This document shows, one piece after another, positions 14,001 to 25,504 of a DNA stretch of 64,000 bases. The notes below the pieces were generated by a model, which was not told the origin of the DNA, did no database searches, and saw only the letters and a program-made list of their open reading frames with translations. Source of the DNA: Cordia subcordata (lineage: Eukaryota; Streptophyta; Magnoliopsida; Boraginales; Cordiaceae); NCBI GenBank assembly GCA_028554755.1, contig JAPTOF010000019.1, positions 4,846,001 through 4,910,000 on the forward strand, read 5' to 3'. Within the stretch, counting starts at the first letter, position 1. Each line of letters opens with the position of its first letter. The translations under genes were made by a program, and so were the position numbers.

Positions 14001-14694
14001 CACCACTTGTAAGGTAATTCATGATGATTTGTCTTTCCATAAACTCTTTTTTTTTTCTTTTTTTTTTTTTTCACTGCGACGTAACTTATTATCCGTGCCT
14101 TGTAATCTGATTTCGTTTCCATTTTAATTTTCTCTATTTTCAATGATATTGATACCTCCTGCAATTGCGCACCAAGTGCCATTCAACTAGATTGCCCTAT
14201 TTAGATCTCAAGACAAAATGAAATCTTTTTTTCCTCAAAAGATAAAAGATAAGCATGCATGTTAGATTACCTTAAAAATTCTTGCCCTATTTAGATCTCA
14301 AGAGTCAAGACGTATGCAACAAAGTCACATTAATTATCGTGCCCCAGAAACCACCTTCTAAATCATTAAACTTCAATTAAGAAAAATTCCCTCCTTTTTC
14401 TTCTCTTAGGTTTCTTGTTTGCTCCCACCTTTTTCTTCGCTTAGGTTTCTTGTTTGCTCCCAAAAATATGAGAGCTTAAAGATGTTGTTTGATGTTAATT
14501 TGGTAAGCATTCAAAAACCTAAGCAAGTGAAATCCAAGCTCTTTAATAATTTAAAGTTCAATTCCTCCTAAATAAATAAACCGATAACAAATTTGTGACG
14601 AATTTAGTCCGTAGATATTTGACCCGTTAATAAACAACGGATCATCGGCTTTCGTTCACTAATGGCAATGGATCGCTTAAGCTATAGTTTCATC

Positions 14695-14725
<31 letters not shown>

Positions 14726-16983
14726 GTATAAAGTTGAATATCATCTTTGAGGTTGTCTTACGCAATACTGTCATGATTTAGAGTGTTTTAATAGTATTAA
14801 GTCGACAAATTTTAATTTTTGTGGGTTCTATCTTGATTGAGTATTTTATAAAATAATCATTATTTAATACTAATAAATTATAAAAGTTATGTCATAAGTC
14901 TCCACTCTTTTTTCTTCTCTCTCTTTTTTTCTTAAAGTCAGTCCCATAGTTTCAAAAGATCAAAATCAATTCTATATTTTTAAAAAGTCATCAATTTAAT
15001 CTCCATTATTAAATATTTACTGATAACTGAATAAAAAGATATAACTTGATTATCTTCTATAATTTCAAACATTTATTAAATAAATATAGGAGGATTCTCA
15101 AGTTATCATGAGTATATGGATGTGAGAATATCACATATATAGCATGCTTAGTCAAAATAAAAAAATATACAAAAAAGAAAATTTCTAGAATTTTTTAAAT
15201 AGAAAATATACAAAATCTATAAATTTATATATAATAGTAATAAAGTTGTGCCACATTATCAAATTTTAATTTTTATTGGATTTTTTTTTTGCTAATTACA
15301 CTTCTATATTAACAAATGAGAAATTATCCTACAAGAATATGATATATTTATTTTAGATTTAGATTTATATCTATATAATCTATCTATCTATTGTTAGAAA
15401 TTTAAGGTGAATGATAAATTATGAGATCTTTTGATTTTCCTACAAAAGATTTCAAATTTTCAATATAAAATTGAAATGTAGAACATTAATATTAGAATTT
15501 AATTTGAATTTTAGAAATTATAATTTGAATTTTTTTTAAAAAAATTACCTAATAAAATTTTTTTCGCACATGTTGAAAATAACTAGTTTAGTATAAAGCC
15601 ATGCACAAATAAAGTATTGAAATGACTTTCTATGATGTCATTGTAGAGCATCCTTGTGTTGTTTAAGATTCTCCACGTTAATGCCTTATTTATCACTATG
15701 CCATTATCAATTGCTGCGCCATCATAGGATAAGATAAAGCTAGCCCCGCGAATCTGCCCCCATCATTTGTCCACACTTTTCTCAATATTAATATAATAAA
15801 TAAATATATTAATATTTTTTTTATAAGTTTAAATTTTTAAACCAAATAGTCATTCAACGTGAACAGTATCTAAGTGCAGCATAAGTCCTTCATGGTCTTA
15901 ATTTTCAATTTTTTCTTTTTGAGAAACACATATACATAAAGCAAACGTGTACAGCAATCAACGCTGACAACATTAACATCATTTTCCACGGACAAAAATG
16001 GTTTCTCGGAGATTACTAGTCCAATTTACGGACAAGTTGTTAGAAAGTATATATTGATAAAGTGTAATTTGAAGGGAAAAACAAATATAAGTATAAAATT
16101 AAGAAAATAAATAATAAAACTTACAGTACTCAAAAAATACAAAAATGTGAAGAAAACGATCGAGTCTTGGATCAAATTCAATCTCCTTAAAGTTTTATTG
16201 CCCCGCACTGGTGCTAATGATTTAACAGCAAAAACCTCCCAAGATAAAACAATCACACTCTTACATTTTGTAGCACTACAAAAATGCAAGAATAGTGAAC
16301 TAGAAAAATGTTGAAATCTCTCTCAAAATATGCTAACTAGATTGCTAAAAATAGTAATAAGTTTAGACAAATGAAAGTAGAAGAAGTAAAAGCGTATGAA
16401 GAAAATTGGAATTACTAGACTTCTTACTTTACAAGTATTTATAGAGGATAAGCATCTGTTCAAACAGATGTAATTTCAACGATAATGTGACACCTATTGG
16501 CATAGGACACAACTCTTGTGTATAAATGATAAAGTGCCAAAAACACCTATTGGGATAGAACACAATTCTTGCAAAATTCGTATCTTTTTTGGATGATTAT
16601 TTCACAAGATTAGAGTCTTCTCAAAATTAGCGATTATTATATTTAATAATAATAGTATATGTAATTAAAAATGACAACACAAGTTCCTTCTGATAACCCG
16701 GGATCCTTGTTAGCGCGCTGTGCCCAGCGCGCGTGCTTTCGTTTTCAAGATTTTCCAGAGCTAAATTAATCTTGAATAAAGCCAAAATTGGGAATATGCA
16801 AAGGTTTAGGAAAAAGTTTGCACAAGCATGTTGCCCTTGCATTTATAAAGGCGAGATAGGGTTGGCATCAATTCTTAATAATCATATGCTTCTTTTTTGC
16901 TTGGTTTGTTGCAACTAGCTAGAATCAAAACACGCATCTTTCAAGTTGATCAATCTTACTGTTATTAAGAATAATAAACTTCG
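11081..16983. other. Gene-poor AT-rich intergenic region
   Basis: No gene recognised. It holds an (ATA/TAA)n microsatellite around 14697-14726, a 22-bp repeat at 14192-14213 and 14282-14303, a 23-bp repeat at 14405-14427 and 14440-14462, and many poly(A)/(T) tracts. The part around 16000-16620 has repeat-like sequence (two variants of ACACCTATTGG about 60 bp apart) that may derive from a retroelement, but I see no LTR boundaries or coding domain. Confidence 0.5.
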
Positions 16984-17094
16984 GTTATTCTTCTTCTCTC
17001 TCTTTTTTTTTACAAACACCCCACCATAATTTCATGCCTAAGGAAGGTAGTTTCAACCACTTGAGCTATCCTCTAACTCCTAGTTATTCTTCTT
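16984..17094 (-). mobile_element. tRNA-like SINE remnant with 12-bp target duplication
   Basis: On the minus strand the insert (16996-17082) begins near GAGGATAGCTCAAGTGGTTG, which resembles the D-arm/A-box part of a tRNA-derived promoter. It continues through a short body (about CCTTCCTTAGGCATGAAATT) and ends in an A-rich tail, GTAAAAAAAAAGAGAGAG. It is flanked by a perfect 12-bp direct repeat, GTTATTCTTCTT, at 16984-16995 and 17083-17094, as expected of target-primed insertion. At about 87 bp it lacks a clear B box, so it is truncated or internally deleted. Confidence 0.6.
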
Positions 17095-17199
17095 TTTATT
17101 TTATTTTATTTTGTTAGTTTTTGTTTTCACTTTATGTGTGTCACTTATGTTTAACACGGTCATATTTATGGTCTTTAATCTTAGATTTTTTTGGAATAT

Positions 17200-18135
17200 T
17201 TTTCTACCAGATCTGGAATAGTGGCACTGTATTCTAGAGTCTCAAGGGTTTGTATGGTTTCCTGCGGACTCTGATCTATATTCTCCCTACTTAGGTTCTG
17301 GCCTTTAAAGCTATACGTTTGACTGTTTATCTCCTCCCCTTGGTTTGTTCCTACCATGATTGGTGGTTTTGCTCTTGCAGCAACAAGTCAACAAGTTTGT
17401 TATTTGTTTTAGGGATGGTTCAGTTGGCTTGGTGTCCATTCTCTTGATGTTTCGATTGGTGAACCTTCTTCTCACACTTTGACTATGTAGCTTTGGTTTG
17501 CCACTTATGTTGGTGTGTTTGAGAAGTGTTGAGATAGATGTGTGCCATGCTTCGTCACATATCACGTCGGTTTATTTGTTTGAGTTGAGCCTAAAGATAT
17601 ATATTTTGCAGAAGCTTATCGATAATGAAAGATGATGTTTCTACAATAATTCTGGCTGATTCCATGTTGTCATATTTTTGGTTTTTTGTTGTAATTGTTA
17701 TGTACTTCTTGGCTAGATCTCTCTGGTCTAACCATGTATCTATTGTTTTATCAATGAATTTGTTTGTACTGTGATTGTAATGATATCAATTTACTAATAC
17801 TTTGATCATATTACTGAGAGTGATGCTCATGTTGTCCTCACGGCAATCATCTTGCCTGGCTTTTCATGAATTGAAAAATTAACCGTATCTTTGAGAATAT
17901 TCAAACGGTTGCGTCTGGAATCCCCTTTTGTCGATTTCAGACCATTATTAAGACTACAAATTGCACAGTTTATTTTGTAACAAGAAATTTGTTAGCGGGT
18001 AGTTTAGCTTGTAACTGGGTACCACCTTATCTGATGGATCTTTTGATGAAAGACTTTAACCCAGCTAACATTGGGTGATCTTGGTGTAATGTTTCTATGT
18101 TAGTAAAATTTCAATAGTTGACCAAAAAAAAAATC
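17200..18135 (+). mobile_element. Possible 3' end of a non-LTR retrotransposon
   Basis: GT-rich sequence without an open frame that ends in an A tail (about 18123-18132, after CAATAGTTGACC). It contains a stretch near 17745 (TATCAATGAATTTGTTTGT) like the 3' tails of plant LINEs. No reverse transcriptase domain is visible and no target duplication was found. This call rests on style alone. Confidence 0.25.
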
Positions 18136-18602
18136 ATACTTAAACTAAAATTTATTTGTAAATTTAAAAGATTCATAATTAAATTATTATTTGATATTAA
18201 AAACAAATTAACTTGCAAAAAATTAAATTACGAAATCCCTAGTAATTAAAGTAGATGTTAAACTCTCTGCCTTGACCACTGAATCTTCGCCCTTGGACCT
18301 TTTTTTTTTCATTTTCTGGTCTAAAAATTGTAAAAAATTTATAAATAAAAAATAAAAGCCGTTAGCCCATACAAAATTGAAACTCGAATGACTCGCTGAA
18401 TTTTATTTCATTTTACAGCTCAATTGACTTGACTACTCTATTTGGAGTTAATCTTTTTCGTAATAATAACTCAAACTAAGTAATTTTTCCTAATAAAATT
18501 TAGTCAAAATCTTTAGTGTCAAACCTATAGCATCAAACAGGGTTTTGCTTACCAGCAAAAAGTCTTTAAGGAAAATAAAATTTTGAAAATCATTGAAATT
18601 TA

Positions 18603-18798
18603 GAATCTGTTTGGATTGAGTTTTTTTCAAGAAATTTTTTTTTTTAAATTACATTAAATTTGTAATAACTATTTGATTTAATTTTCAAAAAAATTCAAAT
18701 ACAATTTAAAAAAAAACTAAAATTTTCAACTGCTTAAAAAAATTATTTTTTAAAAATTATTAAAAAAACATTTTAAAAAAATTAATCCAAACGGATCC
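18603..18798. mobile_element. Tourist-like MITE with TTA target duplication
   Basis: 196-bp element with inverted ends GAATCTGTTTGGATT (left) and AATCCAAACGGATCC (right). It is flanked by TTA at 18600-18602 and 18799-18801 and has an AT-rich interior. The ends match the GGGCCYGTTTGGATT ends of the element at 48437. It lies about 140 bp left of the large Mutator-like element. Confidence 0.65.
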
Positions 18799-18928
18799 TT
18801 ACCCACGTAATTAGTTATACCATTCAAAAAAGCATGGGCGAAAAACCAGTCAATGTGGTGGAAAATGCCGCCAAAATAACCGACAAAACCAAGACAAGAC
18901 CGCAGGAGACACGCGCCCAGCTGTACAC

Positions 18929-18937
18929 GCCTTGCCA
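18929..18937 (+). repeat. 9-bp target-site duplication, left copy (GCCTTGCCA)
   Basis: GCCTTGCCA occurs immediately before the left terminal inverted repeat and again immediately after the right one (26115-26123). A 9-bp duplication is the hallmark of Mutator superfamily insertion. It fixes the element borders and shows that both ends belong to one insertion event. Confidence 0.95.
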
Positions 18938-18961
18938 GGAAATTTTTTAATTTTACTCTAC
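18938..18961 (+). repeat. Left terminal inverted repeat of the MULE
   Basis: 24 bp containing AAATTTTTTAATTTTACTC and ending TAC. It equals the reverse complement of 26091-26114 except for the first base. Short TIRs of this sort place the element among MULEs with reduced ends rather than long-TIR MuDR types. Confidence 0.9.
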
Positions 18962-19022
18962 TTTTAAAAAAACTTTCGCAAAAATACACTTATTTTAAAA
19001 ATGATTTTAAAAATACCCGTTT

Positions 19023-19223
19023 CGGTAGGTCACCTACCGAAATAGTAGGTGACTTACCGTTCTCTCACGTGTCAGAGCATCTCTCAAGAAAACGGTAAGT
19101 GACTTACCGTCTGCCAAGCTGTCAGGAGAACGGTAAGTCACTTACCGTTATTCCCCTATAAATGGTAAGTGACTTACCGTTCATTTGTCCATTTATTCTC
19201 CTTGACCGGTAAGTCACTTACCG
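19023..19223. repeat. Left subterminal palindrome array (six units)
   Basis: Six copies of a 17-bp palindrome lie at 19023-19039, about 19045-19058 (imperfect), 19093-19109, 19131-19147, 19163-19179 (one terminal mismatch) and 19207-19223. The unit is CGGTRAGT, one central C or G, then ACYTACCG. Where the arm has G at position 5 (CGGTAGGT) the opposite arm has the matching C (ACCTACCG), and A pairs with T in the others. The array sits 200-400 bp before the transposase ATG, so it could act in promoter control, transposase binding or hairpin formation. Function is unproven. Confidence 0.9.
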
Positions 19224-19423
19224 AATATTTATGGCTTGAACGCCTATTTAATTCCCGCTCTTTTATTCTCAGAAGACCCAACACCAAAGATCCAAATTTC
19301 TTATAACCCATATATAATCAGCCTAGTATCCTTAATTTTCAGATCGCCTAAAATCTTTCCAATTATCTTCCACACATACAAACTTGTATACTATTCATTT
19401 AATATTTTAGTCAGTAAGAAAAT

Positions 19424-21984
19424 ATGAATACAGTATCTGTTCTTTTATATTATGGCGGAGAAAAAATTAATGGCCTGTACGGTATCGAATATAAAACTAC
19501 GAAGCCTGTTCGTAAGGTAAAAAAAACACATGAAACATCATACAATGAATTTGTTTATAGTGTCTATGAGAAGCTTAATTTGCATTATGGCATCGACAGG
19601 GTGGAGCTATTACATCGTTTCCAATCGAGGGTCGTACAGTTACTGTATCCATATTTTAGCGAGGCGGCAATCAGCAACGATGTTGATTTGATGGACTTGT
19701 TTCGAATAGCGTGTAATGATAATAACATGAATAATGCTTATGTTATTGTGGAAGTAAAGGCTGACGACGCGTATAATCCGCAACGAAGCAGTGATTTCCA
19801 GTCTGGTTGCGCTGTTCCCGACTTGAATGCCGAACCATCACATTACGTTGCTGGGAGTGACATAGCGGGGCCATCTCATAATGTGAGGGTGGACTTGAAC
19901 ATGGACACATTTCCGTCTGAACCTGATGAAGAAGATGATGACATGGCCCTGAACGAGAACGATGCATGGTACGACGATGATGACATCTTCAATGGTAATG
20001 AAAACATTGCGAACGTTAATGCGAAATGTGAGAGGCCGTCAGTTGGTGCGGGGGGACCTTCGTGTGCCATACCGATGCACGATGTATATAAAACTGCTCA
20101 ACTTCATATCGTTAGTTAAAAATACTATATGGATAGTATGGAGAAGCACAAAACGCAAATATTTTGGGATGAAAAAGAATTAGCCAAAGGAATGATTTTC
20201 CCGTCAAAGAAGGAGGTGATTCGGACAGTTCAGATGTACTCGATAAAGGTACAACGTGAATACAAAGTCAAGAGGTCTGAACCAGATTTATGGGTTGTTT
20301 GTTGCGTAAATGCTTCCAACTTTAGAAATCCATGTAGGTGGGAATTGCGGGCAATTCAGAAATTCACGCATCGCCAGTTTGAAATAATAAAGTATTGGGG
20401 CGTGCATAATTGTTTCGGTGATAGGCGAAGGGCCGACCATAAAAATGTTACCGCTGCACTGGTCGGTTATACGGTTATGCACTTCGTAAAACACCTGATT
20501 TCGATGTGGGTTTTGTACGTGCACACATTATGGATACCTTTCACGAGAACATTTCATACGAAAAGGCATGGCGTGGCCGAAATAAGGCCATTGAAATGGT
20601 GTACGGCGATTGGGACGAGTCGTACCAGTTACTTCCGTGATTTTTTAGAGCTGTCAAGGCAACTAATCCAGGGACAATTGTAACATACAAGTTCTTCTAA
20701 GGGTCGACGCAAGGAACCAAAATTTTTGATTATGTGTTTTGGGCGTTTGCACCATGCATTGCAACGTGGAAGTATTGTCGTCCAGTGTTTTCTCTCGACG
20801 GTACTCACCAGTGCAGGCAATATAAGGGCTATCTTCTAACAGCATTGACAGCTGATGCGAACGGTCAGATTTTATCGTTGGCGTTTGCAGTTGTCAATGC
20901 AGAGACAACAGAAAGCTGGCCATGGTTCCTTCAACTGGTACGTCGGCATTTTCTGCATTACATGGATGAGATTTGTATAGTGTCTGATAGACATGCAGGA
21001 ATTTTTTCTGCCGTGAATCGTATCTCAGCTAATGGACAATTGCGGGTGAAGCATCGGATATGCTTGAGACACCTCAAAAGTAATGTCATGAAACAGTTCC
21101 ACAACCAGTATATAAAGGACTTATGTTGGAGAGCTGGTAAGGAAAATCAAGTCCGCAAACACGTAGAAGTGATGCGAAAAATTTTGAAAGTTGACCCAAC
21201 ACCAAGCGGGGCTGGTAAACGGGCATACGACTATCTCACCAACATAGACCGGGTGATGTGGACGCTGTGTGCTGATGGAGGTTCGAGGTGGGGTATGATG
21301 ACTACAAACAATGTGGAGTATTTCAATGGTGTCCTTGTTGGGGCGAGGTATTTGCCTATTACAGCGTTAGTGTCGCACACTTTCACAAAGTGTGCTGAAT
21401 ACTTCTACAACCGGTCTATACATGCGAGACACTTGGCATGACAAGAATTTGTCATCCTCGTTAGAGTCAGAGAATTGTTTGACAAGTGGGAGGCAAAGTC
21501 ACACCTTCATAAAGTGTTCAATTTTCACTACGAAACTGGTACAACACAGGTCGACCGCTTGCCAGAATCATTTACTGACAGACGTCCTGTACAAGTGGTC
21601 AGATTTAATGAGAAGACATGTACCTGCGGCAAGTGGACAGCCTATCATTTACCATGTTCACATACACAGGCAGTTGCACGCTATTTGAATGTAACGTTAG
21701 TCAACATGTTCCTGCTTGAATATAAAGTCGAAGCATACACAAATACGTATGCCAACCCATTTCAACCTCCGGGACACGTTGATTATTGGCCAGATGCACC
21801 TGCTTGGCAATTACCTAATCGAGCCAAATTGCGGCACAGAAGTAGAGAACCCGCAGGAGGTAGGCGCATCCTTAATGAGATGGATTACTCGGACCAAGTT
21901 GGTAGACGAAGGTGTTCAAATTGCAGTCAAAGTGGTCACAACGTTGCTAGGTGCCCGCAAAATCAAACTAGTATCACACAATAA
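19424..21984 (+). pseudogene. mudrA-type MULE transposase, disrupted
   Basis: Pieces in order: an N-terminal PB1-like region (VSVLLYYGGEKINGLYG, 19424-20119); the MULE N-terminal DNA-binding-like region (20129 onward, with KGMIFPSKKEV and WVVCCVNASNF); the MULE transposase core (about 20700-21430); a SWIM zinc finger (CTCGKWTAYHLPCSH, about 21620-21665); and a C-terminal CCHC knuckle (CSNCSQSGHNVARC). The acidic triad looks preserved: D in FSLDGTH, D in VSDRHAG, E in TTNNVEYFNG, with CLRHLKSN between. Breaks are in-frame stops at 20117-20119, 20638-20640, 20698-20700 and 21439-21441, plus a frame change between about 20465 and 20490. An intron could hide one break but not all, so this copy should not make full transposase. 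Confidence 0.9.
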
Positions 21985-22320
21985 TAGTTCTGATATTGTT
22001 TGATGGGGATATATCGTATTATAATCACTATGTGCAATGTTTAAAGTATTGAATGGCTTTAATGTTGAATGTGGGCCGGGATGTAATGTTTGATGTAATG
22101 TAAGTGGGTTGCTTTAATGTTTGTGCAGTTTTGTCACACACAAAATTATTAAACTGAAATGTTGCAAGTAAAACTTGTTTGTTAAAGGTAACCAATTCAT
22201 ATACATACATAAAAAAATAAATTACATAAAATAATAAATGACAAAAAAAATTAATAAAAACCAAAGCTAATGTGTCCCACACCCCGGAGGATGTCTCTTC
22301 TTCGCGCGAGGCAGCTGAAC

Positions 22321-24771
22321 TCATTGGGGTTGCCAGGTAGCCGGGCGTTTCCTAGCTCGCTGTGGTGGTAAATCCTCGGCCGTGGACTGCTGATCCTCAC
22401 CCTGTTCGCCACCGCCCTGACCACCGCCCTGATCCGCACCCTGCTCATCCTGTGATGGGGCAAGATAGCCTTCAACCTGCAATGGAGAGGTGGACGGGTC
22501 AGTCAATACTGGTGGTGGCATGGTTATCTGCGTCGGCTCGTACATAAACGGAGATGACATGAGTGGATGCGAGGGGGCGGCTGGTGTCAATGTAAATGGA
22601 TGGATACCCTGAGTAGATGGGGTATACTGCATGTAGAACGATCCAATCGGCCTCTGCTGGCCCCACTGTGGGGTCTGAGACCACTGTGTGGGAGGTAGTG
22701 GATATGACTGGTAACCCCAATGGTAGGTCGGTGGGAGCTACTGCGGTGGGATATGTGCCCATGGGTATACCGGGGGGGGCTGCTGTGTAGGTGTCTGGGC
22801 AGGCTGGGAATAGTACGACGGGGCGGGCTGGGATGGCGTATGGGTCCATGGGTACGTCGGAGGCGGCTGAGACCACTGAGTCGGCGTCGATAGCTGGGTC
22901 GATGTATCTGGTATGTCAAAATACAAGGGCGTTGCCACAATGTTGGCGTGCCTAGTCTATTCCAGGGCACGTTGCATCTGGGATACAACATGATCCATTT
23001 CCGGCCAAAAACGTTCCTGTGCCAATGGTCCCTGGTTATAATGCTGTGATGCGCGCCGCATGTGATGAAATGCACTACTCAATGTCGAAGCCTGCAAAAC
23101 ATATTTAGTGAAAGGGATTGACTTCATATAATACAACATTGACAAATACGTTATGAAGTATGCCAATAACCAATGTGGTACACTTACCATAAAATGTTCG
23201 TCTTGTGCTGTCACCATATATCTCGCACGACGAGTCACCCAAGATGGATTGTCAATCCGAATGATAGACCGGCGTCGGTAGCATTGCATGTACTGCTCCA
23301 GGTGCACCGGATCTGGCCTATCCTCCAAGACACCGTTCACTATAACTGCCTGTACATTGCCCCAATACCTATGCAAAGGCTCCACGTCCGCTGGCTTCAA
23401 CACCTCCTTACCTTTCAAATGTGATTGTGACACGAACGGTTCTGGGGCGTCTGGGATCGGCTGACGTATCCCAAACTGGCGCAACACACGATCGACTCGA
23501 TGCCACTCAACCAATCCACCGCATAGCAGGGGGACCTTCGTCCTCCACCAGTCCGACCCCTTCGTACAGTAATCTGGCAAATCCCCGATAATGTCCTTAT
23601 ACGGTTGCCAAATAAACTGCAAAGTAAAGGTGCATAGATACTTCGGGTTAATACTGTTTCGTTAACATTGAAATAAAAAGTTAACATATGGTCTAAATTT
23701 GCTATTACAAACAAACCTGATCCGGTTGAAGCTTGTCAATAACATCGCGGTAAAGTATTAGACCCCCGTTGGCCGTGTCTATAAAGGACTTTTCCATAAG
23801 GTACAATGCCCCGCATGGCGCGTCCGGTAAGTTCCATCCGACCTCGGCAAAGTGCATCCTGCTCAGGATGTCCTGGGGCCTGGACTCAACGAGTATGGGC
23901 CGGAACACTCGAACCTTTCCCATACCCACCACTGCAGATAAATATCACAGTTACGTTAATACAGTTACGAAATCATATGATATTTACAAACAAGGTTTAA
24001 TTTACTTATGCCAAATACCTGTATGAGGGTGAGCCTGCCACACAGGTATGTCCTATCAGAAAAAACAAAGGCATACATCCCTCTGTACAGATATGCAAGC
24101 ACTGCAACACCCCAGTTCAATCCCTTCACGGCCTCAATGTCCCGTAGAAAAAGCAGCCAATTCATATTCCCCTAACTGCCACTGGCATCGGCAAAGAGAT
24201 TAGAAACTATGTAGCCGAACATCCATAAACGGGCACGTCGCACTGCGACTGGACCATCGGGCTCTTGCTGGTAAGTCATCTCATACAACCTCTTAACCTC
24301 AGACAGCCTGATTTTTCCGGTTTTCACCTCAATATGTGATTCACCCACCGTAATGCCACAAAGATCAAGGAAAAGCCCAGCCCACTCACCATACACCTGC
24401 CTTGTGGTATGTAAGTGCGGGATGGGATCACCAGACACGGGTAACCCCCATAAAACGGCCACATCCTGTAATGCGATAGTGGCCTCTCCGACAGGCAAAT
24501 GAAACGTGTGTGTCTCTGTCCGCCACCTCTCAACGACGGCTGTCAATAAGGCGTGGTCGAGTTCATGCCAACCTGCCTTATAACACCCATAAAACCCTGC
24601 ACGCGGTAACTCTTCCTGAACTAACGGGTGGTCAGGGGTCTGGAACAAGTACCCGTCGCCTCGCTGGGTGCGCAACTCCTTTGACGCGGTGTCACCCGTC
24701 AAAATCTGCATCTTGTGGTGGGCATAATGTACCAAAAGAGATGCATCCTGGAGTCTAAGGCGGACATCCAT
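22321..24771 (-). pseudogene. Plant mobile domain (PMD, MAIN-like) gene captured by the MULE, disrupted
   Basis: Exons, in minus order: 24771-24019, 23931-23717, 23616-23188 and 23091-22321, all with GT-AG borders. The first three encode a PMD (aminotransferase-like, PF10536 type), with motifs such as LPVGEATIALQDVAVLWGLP, WGVAVLAYLYRGMY, FIWQPY and LVEWHRVDRVLRQFG. The fourth encodes a Pro/Gln/Tyr-rich tail (PTQWSQPPPTYPW) and a charged C-terminus. Arabidopsis MAIN and MAIL1 share this domain and act in gene expression and transposon silencing; copies inside transposons are also known. Three in-frame TAG stops (24172-24174, 22957-22959, 22738-22740) break it. The ATG at 24769-24771 is the likely start of the domain, though an upstream exon is possible. 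It faces the transposase gene tail to tail. Confidence 0.85.
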
Positions 24772-24859
24772 GCTGTATCCTACGATCAAACAGTTATCAT
24801 GCGTAAATAATATTAAATTACATAATATCTTAAAATTTCTTATAAAGTTCTTATTTAAT

Positions 24860-25370
24860 TCCATATTAACTTATATTACTTTTCTATTCAAATAAACTAT
24901 ATTCAAATCTTAATAAAACACACCATCCTCCTATTAAATTGTAATCAACTATATTAACTTTTTATTCAAATGAACTTTGTTAAATTCCTAAAAATTATAA
25001 GAAATTCCTAAGGAAATTTATTGTATTTATTATTTAATAAATTATTTTGCACTTCGTATTAAATTATATTACTTTTCTATTCAAATAAACCATATTCTTG
25101 TTCCTAATAAATTGTACAATTTTTCTAATAAATTACAAATAATTATATTAATTTTCTAATCAAATAAATTTTATTAAATTCCTAGTACATTTTAAGCAAT
25201 TCCTAAGGAAATTTCTTAGAAATTATTTTCCAATAAATTATATTAATTTGCTATTAAATTATATTACGTTTCTAACCAACTAAACAACATTCTCGCTCCT
25301 AATAAATTACACCATATTCCTAATAAATTATAATCAATCCCACTATATTCCTACTAAATTTGCATAAGTT
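24860..25370. repeat. Degenerate tandem repeat, about 190-bp unit
   Basis: The phrase TTATATTACTTTTCTATTCA begins near 24870 and 25067, and a variant (TTATATTACGTTTCTAACCA) begins near 25258. Each is followed by similar text (CCTAATAAATT, AAATTCCTA, GGAAATTT). This gives about two and a half units of roughly 190 bp inside the MULE, between the PMD start and the right end. No coding potential. Confidence 0.6.
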
Positions 25371-25504
25371 TTAAATGTCAAATGGCCAATTTCGGCTATA
25401 TGAAATTTCTAAAATTCATAACTTTTTCTAAAATATTTCTAAATACTATAAATCTCTAGCAAACGAAAAGGTCATACATTACAAAATTACGTTTAATACG
25501 GTTA

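Noticed and set aside
20117..24174. All premature stops in the MULE genes could come from C-to-T change, suggesting methylation-driven decay
   Set aside because: Any stop codon can be derived from CAA, CAG or CGA by one C-to-T step, so the pattern has no discriminating power without aligned relatives.
24172..24864. Longer N-terminal start for the PMD frame (93 bases beyond 24771)
   Set aside because: The extra residues are AT-driven and hydrophobic, unlike any PMD protein; an acceptor-like TAG just before the chosen start suggests that this is intron or leader.
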